DNA from: Candidatus Bathyarchaeota archaeon
GTDB lineage: Archaea; Thermoproteota; Bathyarchaeia; Bathyarchaeales; Bathycorpusculaceae
Assembly (NCBI GenBank): GCA_903901015.1
Contig: CAIUPH010000092.1
Coordinates: forward strand, 25,522 to 89,521
Direction: 5' to 3'
DNA length: 64,000 nucleotides
A program made the position numbers and the translations under genes. The notes under the pieces are model-generated. The model did not search any database, was not told the DNA's origin, and saw nothing but the letters and a program-made list of their open reading frames with translations. Position 1 is the first letter of the stretch. The number at the start of each line of letters is the position of its first letter. This document shows, in pieces, positions 43,893-52,679 of the stretch.

Positions 43893-45458
43893 ATGAAATT
43901 ACGTAAAAGAATCGGTTTAGTTTATCTTCCAGGAGCGTTGCCGTGCTTTGAAGACTTCGGAAACCTGCCAACCGACCTAGTCTGCGCCGACGCACAAGTC
44001 GACGGCAAACCAGCATCTGAAGTTTTAGACATGCTAATCATTCCAGGCGGCAGCCTCGTCGAATCCCAGAGTGTCAACGAAAAAGTAACCCAAGAAATAA
44101 TCAAGATGGCGAACTCAGGCAAGTTTGTTCTGGGCATTTGTTCGGGTTTTCAGGTGCTTGCGAAAGAAACCGACGTCGGACGCTTATCAACCATCCCCAT
44201 AACTCGCGAAGGCTTGGGTTTGTTGAATGCGGAGTTCAAGCCGCTGGTATGCACTGACCGTGTGATAGCCACAGTGGTGGACAAGAGCTTCATCACCCAA
44301 GAAGTCGGCAAAGAAGTCACAGGTTTCCACTGTCACACCTACGGCAAAATCGTCCTCCACGAAGGCGCACGACCCATCATCATTACCCATGCTAAACGGG
44401 TCAACTACAAAAAAGACCCCCAAGACCTAATTTCAGGCGTCGCCAACAAACAAGGCAATGTAGTAGGCATTTTTGTTCACGGTCTCTTAGACAAGAACCC
44501 AACTATACTTGAAAGCATCACCCAATCGCTCGGAATAAATGCGGTTGAACTGAAAGCCATACGGCAAGCGAACGCGAAACTTTTAGAGCAAATCCATGGC
44601 GAAGTAGGCATTGGAACCAACATCCGCCAAGGCACCGCCAACAAAAAAGAGCCGCGTCTTTTGATGGTGACGGCGACAGGGAGCGGTTCAGGAAAAACCT
44701 TCATTGTAACAGGCATCGCAGGCGCATTAAAAAAGAGAGGATACAAAGTGGGCATCATTAAGGTCGGCGGGGACATACGTGACGCAGTCTCATCACTGTA
44801 CCTGATAAAAGAGCCTATCAAAGATTATTCGTCGATTAAAATTGGGGAAAGCGGCTGGACACCCCTTGAGCAAGCCGTCGAGGAGGCAGCTAAAAAATAT
44901 AATTTTCTGCTCGTTGAAGGCGCCATGAGTGCTTTCACGGGGTTGCTCAATGATAATTATAAGCGGCCTATGTCCACGGCTGAAGTTGCCGCGGCTCTTG
45001 GAGCATCCACAATCGTGGTTGTAGGCTGCGACAAAGAAGGCATCGAAGGCGCATTAATCAACACCCTCAACTACGTCAACATCCTAAAACGCCTCGGAGT
45101 AAACGCAACAGGCGTAATCCTCAACAAACTCCGCGTCAGCTACATAACTGATGAAATACGGCAAACCATGAAAACCGCCTTCCAGAACGCTGGCATCGAG
45201 TTACTTGGGATGGTTCCGCGGCTGGATTTAGAAGCCAGAGGCATGATTCCTGAAATCGAAATCCGCTACGAAGACTTCGGCGCCCAAGCCATCGACACCG
45301 CCGAAAAATACATCGATTTAGATTTACTCACGAAAATTGCCTTACCGCCTACTCAGGTAAAAATCGATTATGCCGCGTTTATGGAAAAGTTCAAGAATTT
45401 GCTAACCAACTATAGCTCTAACGCTTGTGAAGGTGGCAAACCAAAAAGTTGCTCATAG
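43893..45458 (+). CDS. CobB/CbiA-like amidotransferase with permuted domains
   Basis: Protein of 521 residues. The N-terminal half (1-245) is a CobQ/CobB-type glutamine amidotransferase with GICSGFQVL (catalytic C83) and FVHGLLDKN (H196). The C-terminal half (about 255-480) is a dethiobiotin-synthetase-like ATPase with P-loop TATGSGSGKT (about 258-267), LLVEGAMSAFTG and GVILNKLR. In CbiA/CobB and CbiP/CobQ the ATPase comes first and the amidotransferase last, so the order is reversed. It heads the hem operon and could amidate cobyrinate or another acidic tetrapyrrole side chain; the exact substrate is unknown. Confidence 0.8.
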   Translation: MKLRKRIGLVYLPGALPCFEDFGNLPTDLVCADAQVDGKPASEVLDMLIIPGGSLVESQSVNEKVTQEIIKMANSGKFVLGICSGFQVLAKETDVGRLSTIPITREGLGLLNAEFKPLVCTDRVIATVVDKSFITQEVGKEVTGFHCHTYGKIVLHEGARPIIITHAKRVNYKKDPQDLISGVANKQGNVVGIFVHGLLDKNPTILESITQSLGINAVELKAIRQANAKLLEQIHGEVGIGTNIRQGTANKKEPRLLMVTATGSGSGKTFIVTGIAGALKKRGYKVGIIKVGGDIRDAVSSLYLIKEPIKDYSSIKIGESGWTPLEQAVEEAAKKYNFLLVEGAMSAFTGLLNDNYKRPMSTAEVAAALGASTIVVVGCDKEGIEGALINTLNYVNILKRLGVNATGVILNKLRVSYITDEIRQTMKTAFQNAGIELLGMVPRLDLEARGMIPEIEIRYEDFGAQAIDTAEKYIDLDLLTKIALPPTQVKIDYAAFMEKFKNLLTNYSSNACEGGKPKSCS

Positions 45459-46105
45459 ACTTCAAACTCAACGGAAAAACCGTAATTGTCGTCGGCGGAG
45501 GCGCCGAGGCTTACCGCAAAACCCAGAGTTTCTTGGATTCGGGTGCGACAATCTGGGTTATCAGCAAAGGGTTTTCTGAAGGAATCAAGAAGCTGAGCGA
45601 CGAAAAAAAAGTCATTCTGTTAAAAACTGAAATTAAAGACGGCACAACCTTCATTGACTGTTTAAACCCCAAGCCAGACGTACTTTTGGCAATAACCAAT
45701 GACAGCAAACTTAACTTGAGTTTAGTGAAGGCGGCTAAAGCGTGGGGTTGCATGGTTTATGATGTTGACAACCCTGTGATGAGCGATTTTATTTTGCCCG
45801 CGGTCGCTAGAGTTGGGGATGTTAAGGTTGCGGTTTCCACGGGGGGCAAGAGTCCGGCGATGGCGCATGTGCTCAGGGAACGCATTGAAAAACTGGTCAC
45901 GCCACAGGACTTGCTTGAGATAGAACTCCAAGCCACCATGCGCGGAATCCTCAAGGAAAAGGTTTCTGACGCAAAACTCCGAGGCAAACTGTTATACGAG
46001 ATACTTAATAACGTTAACATCAAAGAGGCTCTCAAAGAGGGCAACCTGAAAGAGGCTCATGAATTAGCCATGAAACTCATAGAAAAAGGGAGAAATGACA
46101 AATGA
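45449..46105 (+). CDS. Precorrin-2 dehydrogenase (siroheme synthase N-domain type)
   Basis: NAD-dependent enzyme oxidising precorrin-2 to sirohydrochlorin, 218 residues: DFKLNGKTVIVVGGGAEAYRKTQSFLDSGATIWVIS (NAD-binding fold), LLAITNDSKLNLSLVKAAKAWGCMVYDVDNPVMSDFILPAVARVGDVKVAVSTGGKSPAMAHVLRERIE (the core of the Met8/CysG-B family). A dimerisation tail follows. TTG 45449 overlaps the previous gene by ten bases. It supplies the CbiX substrate and siroheme/haem precursors. Confidence 0.9.
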   Translation: MLIDFKLNGKTVIVVGGGAEAYRKTQSFLDSGATIWVISKGFSEGIKKLSDEKKVILLKTEIKDGTTFIDCLNPKPDVLLAITNDSKLNLSLVKAAKAWGCMVYDVDNPVMSDFILPAVARVGDVKVAVSTGGKSPAMAHVLRERIEKLVTPQDLLEIELQATMRGILKEKVSDAKLRGKLLYEILNNVNIKEALKEGNLKEAHELAMKLIEKGRNDK

Positions 46106-47082
46106 GTTTTCCAACCGTACGAATGAGAAGACTACGCAGAACCGCGGCTCTTAGGGAAATGCTAAACCAAGTGACAATTCACCCAAGCAACCTAATCTAC
46201 CCGATGTTTGTTGAAGAAGGCATCAAAAAACCCGTCCCGATAGCATCCATGCCTGGATACAGCAGACTGCCCATTGCGCAGGTTGTCGATGAGGGCAAAC
46301 AGGCAATCGCGCAGGGCGTCAAAAGCGTACTGCTCTTTGGCATCCCAGCCAAAAAAGATGAGGTGGGCACAAGCGCATTCGCAAAAGACGGCGTAGTGCA
46401 GAAAGCTATCCGCGAACTCAAAAAAGCGTTCGGTGAAGAACTCGTCGTTGTCGGCGATGTTTGCTTGTGCGAGTACATGAGTCACGGTCACTGTGGAATA
46501 ATCGAAGACAGTGAAGTCCAAAACGACCAAACCCTCGAAATCCTCGGGAAAGTCGCCGTTAGTTACGCTGAGGCTGGCGTGGACATTGTGGCGCCTTCAG
46601 CCATGATGGATGGGCAAGTCGGCGCTATCCGCGAAGCGTTGGATGAAGTAGGGTTTGATCAGGTTCCAATCCTGGCTTACTCAGCAAAGTACGCGTCTGG
46701 GTTTTATGGACCGTTCAGGGAAGCAGCGGAATCGACGCCCAAGTTTGGCAACCGCCGCAGTTACCAGATGAGCCAAGGAAGTCAGCAGGAAGCGATGCGC
46801 GAAATCGAATTGGACATTAGCGAGGGCGCAGATATGATCATGGTTAAGCCCGCGCTGGCATACCTCGACATTATCGCGCTCGCGAAAGCAAACTTTAACG
46901 TGCCCATAGTCGCTTACAACGTTAGCGGTGAATACAGCATGGTTAAAGCCGCAGCCCAAAACGGGTGGATAGACGAAAAAACCGTCACCCGTGAAATCTT
47001 AACAGGCATCAAACGCGCAGGCGCCGACCTAATCATCACTTACCACGCTAAAGACGCCAAAGTCTGGTTGACTCAACCGTGA
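46102..47082 (+). CDS. hemB: Delta-aminolevulinic acid dehydratase (porphobilinogen synthase)
   Basis: Condenses two 5-aminolevulinate to porphobilinogen. TIM barrel of 326 residues: RMRRLRRTAALREML, LIYPMFVEEG, VVGDVCLCEYMSHGHCGIIED (cysteine-rich zinc site), APSAMMDGQVGAIREALD, AYSAKYASGFYGPFREAAES (Schiff-base lysine), MVKPALAYLDII (second lysine) and YNVSGEYSMVKAAAQNGW. Coupled to its neighbours by ATGA and GTGA overlaps. Confidence 0.97.
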   Translation: MSFPTVRMRRLRRTAALREMLNQVTIHPSNLIYPMFVEEGIKKPVPIASMPGYSRLPIAQVVDEGKQAIAQGVKSVLLFGIPAKKDEVGTSAFAKDGVVQKAIRELKKAFGEELVVVGDVCLCEYMSHGHCGIIEDSEVQNDQTLEILGKVAVSYAEAGVDIVAPSAMMDGQVGAIREALDEVGFDQVPILAYSAKYASGFYGPFREAAESTPKFGNRRSYQMSQGSQQEAMREIELDISEGADMIMVKPALAYLDIIALAKANFNVPIVAYNVSGEYSMVKAAAQNGWIDEKTVTREILTGIKRAGADLIITYHAKDAKVWLTQP

Positions 47083-48377
47083 GCAGCAAATCTAAGGTGC
47101 TCTTTGAGAGAGCCAAAAAAATATTGCCCGGCGGCGTAAACAGCCCCGTCCGAGCATACGCGCCATACCCCTTCTTCGTTGAATCGGCTCAGGGCTCAAA
47201 AATGACCGATGCCGACGGCAAAGCCTACGTGGATTACTGCATGGCGTATGGCGCACTGCTTTTGGGGCATGCTAACGCAGAAATCCTTGACGCAGTCAAA
47301 AACCAGCTATCTAAAGGTACACTCTACGGCGCCCCAACCGAGCGGGAAGTAGAGTTTGCCGAGTTAATCAAGAAATCTTCGCCCTGCATGGAAATGATGC
47401 GTCTCGTGAATTCGGGCACTGAAGCCACAATGCACGCGATTCGCACGGCAAGAGGCTACACGGGACGAAAGAAAATCATAAAGTTCGAGGGCTGCTTCCA
47501 CGGCTCACACGATAGCGTCCTCGTGAAGGCAGGGTCTGGCGCCACAACGTTTGCAGCGCCAAACTCACTGGGGATTCCTGAGGAAACCACCCAAAACACC
47601 ATCGTTCTTCCATACAACGATGTTGAGGCGTTAGAGGCTACTTTTAAGCGTGAAGGCAGCGAAATAGCCGCGGTCATCGTTGAACCTGTTTTGGCAAACG
47701 TCGGCTTGATTTTGCCCAAAAAAGATTATCTGAATTATCTGAGAAAAATCACGAGTGAATACGGAGCGGTCTTGATTTTCGACGAAATCATCACAGGCTT
47801 CCGATTGGCACTAGGTGGCGCTCAGGAATACTTCAACGTGAAACCCGACATGGCAACATTGGGCAAGGTGCTTGGCGGCGGTTTCCCGTTGGCGGCGTTT
47901 GGCGGCAAAAAAGAAATAATGATGAACATTTCGCCAGTTGGCAAAGTGTATCAGGCTGGGACTTTCAGCGGGAACCCAGTTTCGGCGACTGCAGGGTTTA
48001 CAATTCTGAGTATTCTTAACCAAAGGAAGAACCAAATCTACCCTAAACTCGAAAAGAACGCCGCCGAACTCAGTAAAGCATTAACCGACCTGTCCGCAGC
48101 CCACAATCTGCACACCCAAGTCTACAGCATCGCGTCGCTTTACCAAATCTTCTTCACGAACAAGCCAATAACCGATTACGGGTGCGCCAAACACAGCGAC
48201 CTGCAAATGTTCACCGCCTACTTCCAAGAGCTGCTCAAGCAAGGCGTGTTTATTCCGCCGTCCCAATTCGAAACCTGCTTCGTATCCACCGCCCACTCGG
48301 ATGAAGACTTGGAGTTTACGATAAACGCTTTCGACAAAGCCCTCGCGGCAGCATCAAAGGAGCACAAACCAAGATGA
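47079..48377 (+). CDS. hemL: Glutamate-1-semialdehyde 2,1-aminomutase
   Basis: PLP enzyme making 5-aminolevulinate from glutamate semialdehyde, 432 residues: LPGGVNSPVRAYAPYPFFVESAQGSKMTDADGKAYVDYCMAYGALLLGH, MRLVNSGTEATMHAIRTARGYTGRKKIIKFEGCFHGSHDSVLV, IFDEIITGFRLALGGAQEYFNVKPDMATLGKVLGGGFPLAAFGG (PLP lysine in LGKVLGGG) and AGTFSGNP. GTG start overlaps the hemB stop. Confidence 0.97.
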   Translation: MSSKSKVLFERAKKILPGGVNSPVRAYAPYPFFVESAQGSKMTDADGKAYVDYCMAYGALLLGHANAEILDAVKNQLSKGTLYGAPTEREVEFAELIKKSSPCMEMMRLVNSGTEATMHAIRTARGYTGRKKIIKFEGCFHGSHDSVLVKAGSGATTFAAPNSLGIPEETTQNTIVLPYNDVEALEATFKREGSEIAAVIVEPVLANVGLILPKKDYLNYLRKITSEYGAVLIFDEIITGFRLALGGAQEYFNVKPDMATLGKVLGGGFPLAAFGGKKEIMMNISPVGKVYQAGTFSGNPVSATAGFTILSILNQRKNQIYPKLEKNAAELSKALTDLSAAHNLHTQVYSIASLYQIFFTNKPITDYGCAKHSDLQMFTAYFQELLKQGVFIPPSQFETCFVSTAHSDEDLEFTINAFDKALAAASKEHKPR

Positions 48378-49309
48378 TTCTAACCGTCGGCACCCGAGGC
48401 AGCAAACTTGCCCTCGCCCAAACCAACCGCACCCTCAACCAAATCAAGCAGAAACGCCCCGATGTCGAATTCAAACTCAAAGTAATCAAAACCATAGGCG
48501 ACAAAGAACACGGCAAACCCCTCTTCGCCATAGATTGCAAGGGGATTTTTGAGAAGGAAATCGACCAGGAAGTCGTGGCAGGCGAAATCGATTTTGCCGT
48601 GCACAGCCTAAAAGACGTACCCATCGTTGAGCAGCAGACTGGCACCGTTTTAGCAGCAATTCCTAAACGAGATTCGCAATGTGACGTGTTCATTTCCAAA
48701 AACAAAGTTCTCCTCGGCGCATTACCTAAAGGAGCAGTCGTGGGTACAGGAAGCCTGAGGCGACTCGCGGAAATCAAATTTATCCGCCCTGACCTTGACG
48801 TTGAACCCATCAGGGGAAACGTTGACACAAGAATCGGCAAAGTGCACAAAGGCGAATTGGCAGGAATCGTAATCGCCGAAGCTGGATTGGAACGGATGAA
48901 TATTACTAACGAAATCACCGAACGCCTCCCACTTGACCAATTTCCGTCTGCCGCTGGGCAGGGAGCGATTGCGATTGTGGCAAAAGAAGGCAACACACAG
49001 GTCATTGATATTTTGCAGTCAATCGAAGACAAACCCAGCCGAGCCGAAATAACAGCTGAACGCAGCTTAGTCCTCAAGTTGGAGGGCGGCTGCCGCGTGC
49101 CAATAGGCGCCGTGGGGCAAACAAACGGCAACAATCTATCACTTTTTGGCTGCATATTCTCATTAACCGAACAGAAGAAAATCAGTGCATCCGCAAAAGG
49201 CACCTTAGCCCAAGCTGAAGAACTCGGCAAAAAAGTGGGCGAAGACCTAATCAAGCAGGGTGCAGCAGAATTCGAGAAGGAATGGAGAGAAAAATATGGC
49301 GTATGGTAA
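48374..49309 (+). CDS. hemC: Hydroxymethylbilane synthase (porphobilinogen deaminase)
   Basis: Polymerises four porphobilinogens. 311 residues: VGTRGSKLALAQTNRTLNQI, IDCKGIFEKEIDQEVVAGEIDFAVHSLKDVP, VGTGSLRRLAEI, IRGNVDTRIGKV, LPLDQFPSAAGQGAIAI and LEGGCRVPIGAVG with the cysteine that holds the dipyrromethane cofactor. ATGA overlap with hemL; its end overlaps the next gene by 14 bases. Confidence 0.97.
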   Translation: MILTVGTRGSKLALAQTNRTLNQIKQKRPDVEFKLKVIKTIGDKEHGKPLFAIDCKGIFEKEIDQEVVAGEIDFAVHSLKDVPIVEQQTGTVLAAIPKRDSQCDVFISKNKVLLGALPKGAVVGTGSLRRLAEIKFIRPDLDVEPIRGNVDTRIGKVHKGELAGIVIAEAGLERMNITNEITERLPLDQFPSAAGQGAIAIVAKEGNTQVIDILQSIEDKPSRAEITAERSLVLKLEGGCRVPIGAVGQTNGNNLSLFGCIFSLTEQKKISASAKGTLAQAEELGKKVGEDLIKQGAAEFEKEWREKYGVW

Positions 49310-50054
49310 AGTATTCCTTGTTGGTGCTGGACCCGGCGACCCGCAGTTGCTCACGATTAAAGCTGTTAAGGTGCTAAAGGAAGCTGACGTAGTTATCTAT
49401 GACCGCTTAGGCGTCAGCGCAGACGTTCTCTGTTTAGCTCCTGACAGCGCCGAGCGGATTTTCGTGGGAAAACGCACAGGACTCCACGAGGTACCGCAGG
49501 ACAAAATCACCGAACTCATCATCGAGAAAGCTAAGGAAGGCGGCAAAGTGGTGCGGCTCAAAGGCGGCGACCCCTTCATTTTTGGCAGGGGCGGCGAAGA
49601 AGCCGAAGCGCTGGTTGCTGAAGGCATAGAATTCGAGGTTGTGCCTGGAATCAGCTCATCGGTTGCGGCTCCAATGTACGCAGGAATACCGTTAACGCAC
49701 AGGGATTATGCAGCTTCAGTCGCCATCATAACGGGGCACCGTGCAGGCGACGCTGAAAAAGTGATTGACTGGGTAAAAATCGCGAATGCCGTTGACACGA
49801 TAGTCATCTTGATGGGTGTCGAATCGCTGGAAGGTATCGTAACTAAAATGCTCAAAGGCGGCATAAGCCCGCAGAAACCAGTCGCTATGGTCGAGTCAGG
49901 CACTTACCCAAAGCAGCGCACCCTAATCGCTACGTTGGGCACAGTCGTTAAAGAGGCAGAAGAGAAGCAAATCAAGCCGCCATCCGTTATAGTCATCGGC
50001 GAAGTCGCAAACTTAGGCAGGAAACTCGCATGGTTCAAAAAACCCCTATCCTAA
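49296..50054 (+). CDS. cobA: Uroporphyrinogen-III C-methyltransferase
   Basis: SAM methylase converting uroporphyrinogen III to precorrin-2, the branch to siroheme and cobalamin. 252 residues: KVFLVGAGPGDPQLLTIKAVKVLKEADVVIYDRLGVSADVL, VVRLKGGDPFIFGRGGEEAEALV, VPGISSSVAAPMYAGIPLTHRDYAASVAIITGH and VVIGEVANLGRKLAWF. ATG 49296 is used; the reading from 49260 lies inside hemC. It overlaps hemD by 25 bases. Confidence 0.96.
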   Translation: MAYGKVFLVGAGPGDPQLLTIKAVKVLKEADVVIYDRLGVSADVLCLAPDSAERIFVGKRTGLHEVPQDKITELIIEKAKEGGKVVRLKGGDPFIFGRGGEEAEALVAEGIEFEVVPGISSSVAAPMYAGIPLTHRDYAASVAIITGHRAGDAEKVIDWVKIANAVDTIVILMGVESLEGIVTKMLKGGISPQKPVAMVESGTYPKQRTLIATLGTVVKEAEEKQIKPPSVIVIGEVANLGRKLAWFKKPLS

Positions 50055-50857
50055 AAGGCAAAACCGTAGCTATAACGCGCCCTGCGGTTCAAGCGGAAGA
50101 AGCAGGCGCACTCATCAAGGCAAAAGGCGGAGTGCCTTACTACATTCCCGCAATAGAAATCAAAGGGCTCAGTAACCCTGTACCCGTAAAAAAATTTATA
50201 GTTGAACTCTATTCTGGACAGGTTGATTATGTTATTTTGATGAGCACCAACGGCGTCAAGTACCTTTTCAGCGCAGCCGAAGACCTAAAACTGACCCGCC
50301 AGCTTTATGAAGGCTTGGCTAAGTCATGTGTCATCGCTGTTGGACCCAAAACAGCCGAAGCAATAAAGGAGTGCCGTGTTCGGGTGGATTTGGTGCCCCA
50401 AAAATACAGCAGCGAAGGCCTTCTAGAAGTCCTCAAAGAAAAAGACGTTAAAGGCAAAAAAATCCGCATCCCAAGAACCAGCAACGCTACCCCAACCCTG
50501 ACCGCCACCCTCAAAACGATGGGGGCTGACGTTGAGGAAATCTACGTTTACGAGTCGGGGTTGCCCATGGACGAGAAAGTGAACGACAAGTTTTACGTGG
50601 ACTTGACGGAGGGACGGATTGACGCAATCGTTTTCGGCAGCGGCTTAAGCGCAAAAAATATCTTCAAGATGCTAACGGAAAAAGCAGCCATGGATCAGAT
50701 TCGTGGCATAATAAAGGCTAAAGTTACGACCGTTGCCATCGGACCTACGACCGCTGAAGCCCTTAAAGGAATGGACATCAAAGTTGACGTGATACCAGAG
50801 GACTACTTGTTCGAAAACGCCCTTGAAGCGTTGGCGCAGTATTGGAACACCAAGTAA
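50030..50857 (+). CDS. hemD: Uroporphyrinogen-III synthase
   Basis: Closes hydroxymethylbilane with inversion of ring D. 275 residues with the two-lobed HemD fold: GKTVAITRPAVQAEEAGALIKAKGGVPYYIPAIEI, YVILMSTNGVKYLF, VIAVGPKTAEAI, IRIPRTSNATPTL, VEEIYVYESG, DAIVFGSGLSAKNIF and VTTVAIGPTTAEALK. The family varies widely, but these fold markers and its place after hemC and cobA are decisive. Last gene of the operon. Confidence 0.93.
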   Translation: MVQKTPILKGKTVAITRPAVQAEEAGALIKAKGGVPYYIPAIEIKGLSNPVPVKKFIVELYSGQVDYVILMSTNGVKYLFSAAEDLKLTRQLYEGLAKSCVIAVGPKTAEAIKECRVRVDLVPQKYSSEGLLEVLKEKDVKGKKIRIPRTSNATPTLTATLKTMGADVEEIYVYESGLPMDEKVNDKFYVDLTEGRIDAIVFGSGLSAKNIFKMLTEKAAMDQIRGIIKAKVTTVAIGPTTAEALKGMDIKVDVIPEDYLFENALEALAQYWNTK

Positions 50858-50972
50858 AAAGTTAATGTTGTTGTAGCGGCACAGCCACGCACCTTTAAAA
50901 ACCCCGATTAACCATTATTAACAGAGTAACGCTTGATTTTCAGTAGTTTTGTGTTTTGGAGGTGAAATCTGT

Positions 50973-51167
50973 ATGGTGGAAGAGAAAGCCGGTAAAGTAA
51001 AGTTTACTTTTGAGATGGAATTAAACCAGCCCGTGATGGAGCTCGTTAGGCAAGACATTGACATGATGATGGATTTAGCTGCTCAAGGCGCCGACATCTG
51101 GAGGAAGAACATGGGCGAGAGAAGGAAAGGCCACGGCATGGGCATGATGATGCATGGTCAAGAGTAA
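50973..51167 (+). CDS. Small protein with His/Met-rich tail
   Basis: Protein of 64 residues, not recognised. The first 45 residues are amphipathic (KVKFTFEMELNQPVMELVRQDIDMMMDLAAQGADIW). The tail RKGHGMGMMMHGQE is rich in Met and His, as seen in metal-handling sequences (Ni, Co, Cu). The ATG at 50973 has a strong Shine-Dalgarno, GGAGGTGA (50958-50965), and a TATA-like ATTATTAAC near 50920. Its place right after the tetrapyrrole operon makes a metal-related role attractive, but this is only inference. Confidence 0.6.
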   Translation: MVEEKAGKVKFTFEMELNQPVMELVRQDIDMMMDLAAQGADIWRKNMGERRKGHGMGMMMHGQE

Positions 51168-51176
51168 ACTTTCATG

Positions 51177-51953
51177 CTACATAAAATCCGAGCTAAAGGG
51201 TGGTTCATCAGCCACCGAAGCAATAATTTGCTCGGCCAACTCCTCTTGTTCTTCTTCACCAGTGACGGCTATCCAGCATGCGCCTTCTGCACCGCACACG
51301 CCGCCCGCAGCAATCAACTCAACTTCCGCACCCGTCAGGACTTTCAACGCTTCCAGTTCAGTGAAGACTTCGCTTTGGATGGGCAGCAAACGGTATCCGC
51401 TAGCACCGGGCGCATTAAGTTTCTGTGCCAGATTGTTTAAGTCGCCGTTTATACGTTTCTCGAGTCCCACTGGAATTATGAGCCTCACTCGGCGGCCTAT
51501 AACTGCTGTCAGAGCTAGTCCGATGGTTCCAGCTTTGGGGTGACCAATTAAAATAGCCGCTTGCCGACGGTTTAAATCCAGTGCGTTTGCACCTTTCAAG
51601 ATGACGTCGCCTTCTTTGAGGCTGTCAACTACGTCAGCGATTGATTTTCCCTTCTGCCAAACACCCTTAGTTATCACGACGTCGCCGGGGAATTTGCTCT
51701 CGTCAGATAATCTTCCTTCGCCAGTTACGGTTTTTGTTGGAGGCATAGTTATGCCGCGAAAGAAGTGTTTTCTTGAGAAGTCATTTGATATTTTGTGGGT
51801 TTTCAGGATTTCTTCGGCGACGTAGCCATTCGTGGTTCCAGCAACAATGACAACTGTGCCATTCTTCAATGCCTTAACGATGGCTGGGTGATTTGCCAGG
51901 GTTTTGGCGATTAACCGTTTACCTGTCGAGGGTGTGATTAGGAACTGTTTCAT
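51177..51953 (-). CDS. Conserved-looking hypothetical protein, 258 residues
   Basis: Soluble alpha/beta protein, no family recognised. Features are a glycine-rich early segment ([18 protein letters not shown]), [70 protein letters not shown] and a C-terminal [22 protein letters not shown] with two cysteines. The alternation of hydrophobic strands and glycine turns suggests a nucleotide- or sugar-binding enzyme. Convergent with the small gene at 50973. ATG at 51953. Confidence 0.65.
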   Translation of the reverse strand: MKQFLITPSTGKRLIAKTLANHPAIVKALKNGTVVIVAGTTNGYVAEEILKTHKISNDFSRKHFFRGITMPPTKTVTGEGRLSDESKFPGDVVITKGVWQKGKSIADVVDSLKEGDVILKGANALDLNRRQAAILIGHPKAGTIGLALTAVIGRRVRLIIPVGLEKRINGDLNNLAQKLNAPGASGYRLLPIQSEVFTELEALKVLTGAEVELIAAGGVCGAEGACWIAVTGEEEQEELAEQIIASVADEPPFSSDFM

Positions 51954-52352
51954 CTTACATCATCTCTGCTTACGTAATCGTTGAAGAGGCAATAAAAGTT
52001 TTGAGATAGCGGCGACGCTGTTTTGATATTGCTTGTGGATGCTTGCACAACCAGCCTGCAATGTGCAGCGGACGCAGATGCCAAAATGCAATGTTTAGCC
52101 GTGCCTACTGGTTGTTGTTGTGGTATAGGGGCTTTTCGGTTACAACTACTAAACAAAAAACAAACATCCGGGAACCAAGTATCCAACTCGAGACATTTGA
52201 GGCGAGCAATAATCCTTCAAGAAAACCGCAAACTTAGAATAGATAATTAAAAAACAGCCACCTACCTCAGTTAACCTATTAAAAAACTGGTGATTGATGT
52301 TTAATAGCACAGCTTTAAATGTAAGCACGCCTTAGAATGGGAGGCTTAAACG
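51954..52352. other. Intergenic region with repeat copy
   Basis: About 400 bases without a confident gene. Holds the second copy of the dispersed repeat and the promoter of the L35Ae gene (TTTAAATG near 52313). A plus frame at 52023-52250 is discussed under rejected items. Confidence 0.4.
52030..52057. repeat. Dispersed 28-base repeat, copy 2
   Basis: Begins TGCTTGTGGATGCTTGCACA, same orientation as 11941-11968 with two mismatches. No homology is seen in the flanks of the two copies. Confidence 0.6.
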
Positions 52353-52631
52353 GTGAGTATTTTGACTCAAAAAGTTCAAGGAAGAATAACTAATTATCGT
52401 ACTGGACCCAAAGAACAAACATCAAACGAATGCCTAATTGAATTCGAAAACGTAAACACTGAAGGATTAGCCTGCAAGCTTACTGGACAGAAAGTAACTT
52501 GGACAAACGGAAAAACCATGCTCATTGGAAAAGTCAGAGGTCCACACGGCAAGAACGGAATGGTTAGAGTGCGGTTTATACGGGGCGTTCCAGGCCAAGC
52601 AATAGGCACGATCGTTCATTTAGTAAGCTAA
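52353..52631 (+). CDS. rpl35ae: Ribosomal protein L35Ae (eL33)
   Basis: Large-subunit protein of 92 residues with the L35Ae beta barrel: GRITNYRTGPKEQTSNECLIEFEN, CKLTGQKVTWTNGKTMLIGKVRGPHGKNGMVRVRFIRGVPGQAIGTIVHL. The G-K-v-x-x-x-H-G-x-x-G-x-v-R-x-x-F pattern is diagnostic. Its presence fits TACK/Asgard archaea and part of the Euryarchaeota. GTG at 52353. Confidence 0.95.
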   Translation: MSILTQKVQGRITNYRTGPKEQTSNECLIEFENVNTEGLACKLTGQKVTWTNGKTMLIGKVRGPHGKNGMVRVRFIRGVPGQAIGTIVHLVS

Positions 52632-52679
52632 ATCAATTATTTTTTTTTAAAAAAAATATATTTTTAATTAAAAAAACTT
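52632..52679. terminator. Convergent A/T-rich terminator
   Basis: Runs of T followed by runs of A between two convergent genes, suited to archaeal poly-U termination on both strands. Confidence 0.5.

Noticed and set aside
52023..52250. 75-residue plus frame with a CCC cluster, and an opposing minus frame 51950-52186
   Set aside because: No ribosome site, no homology, low-complexity content; the only notable part is the dispersed repeat.
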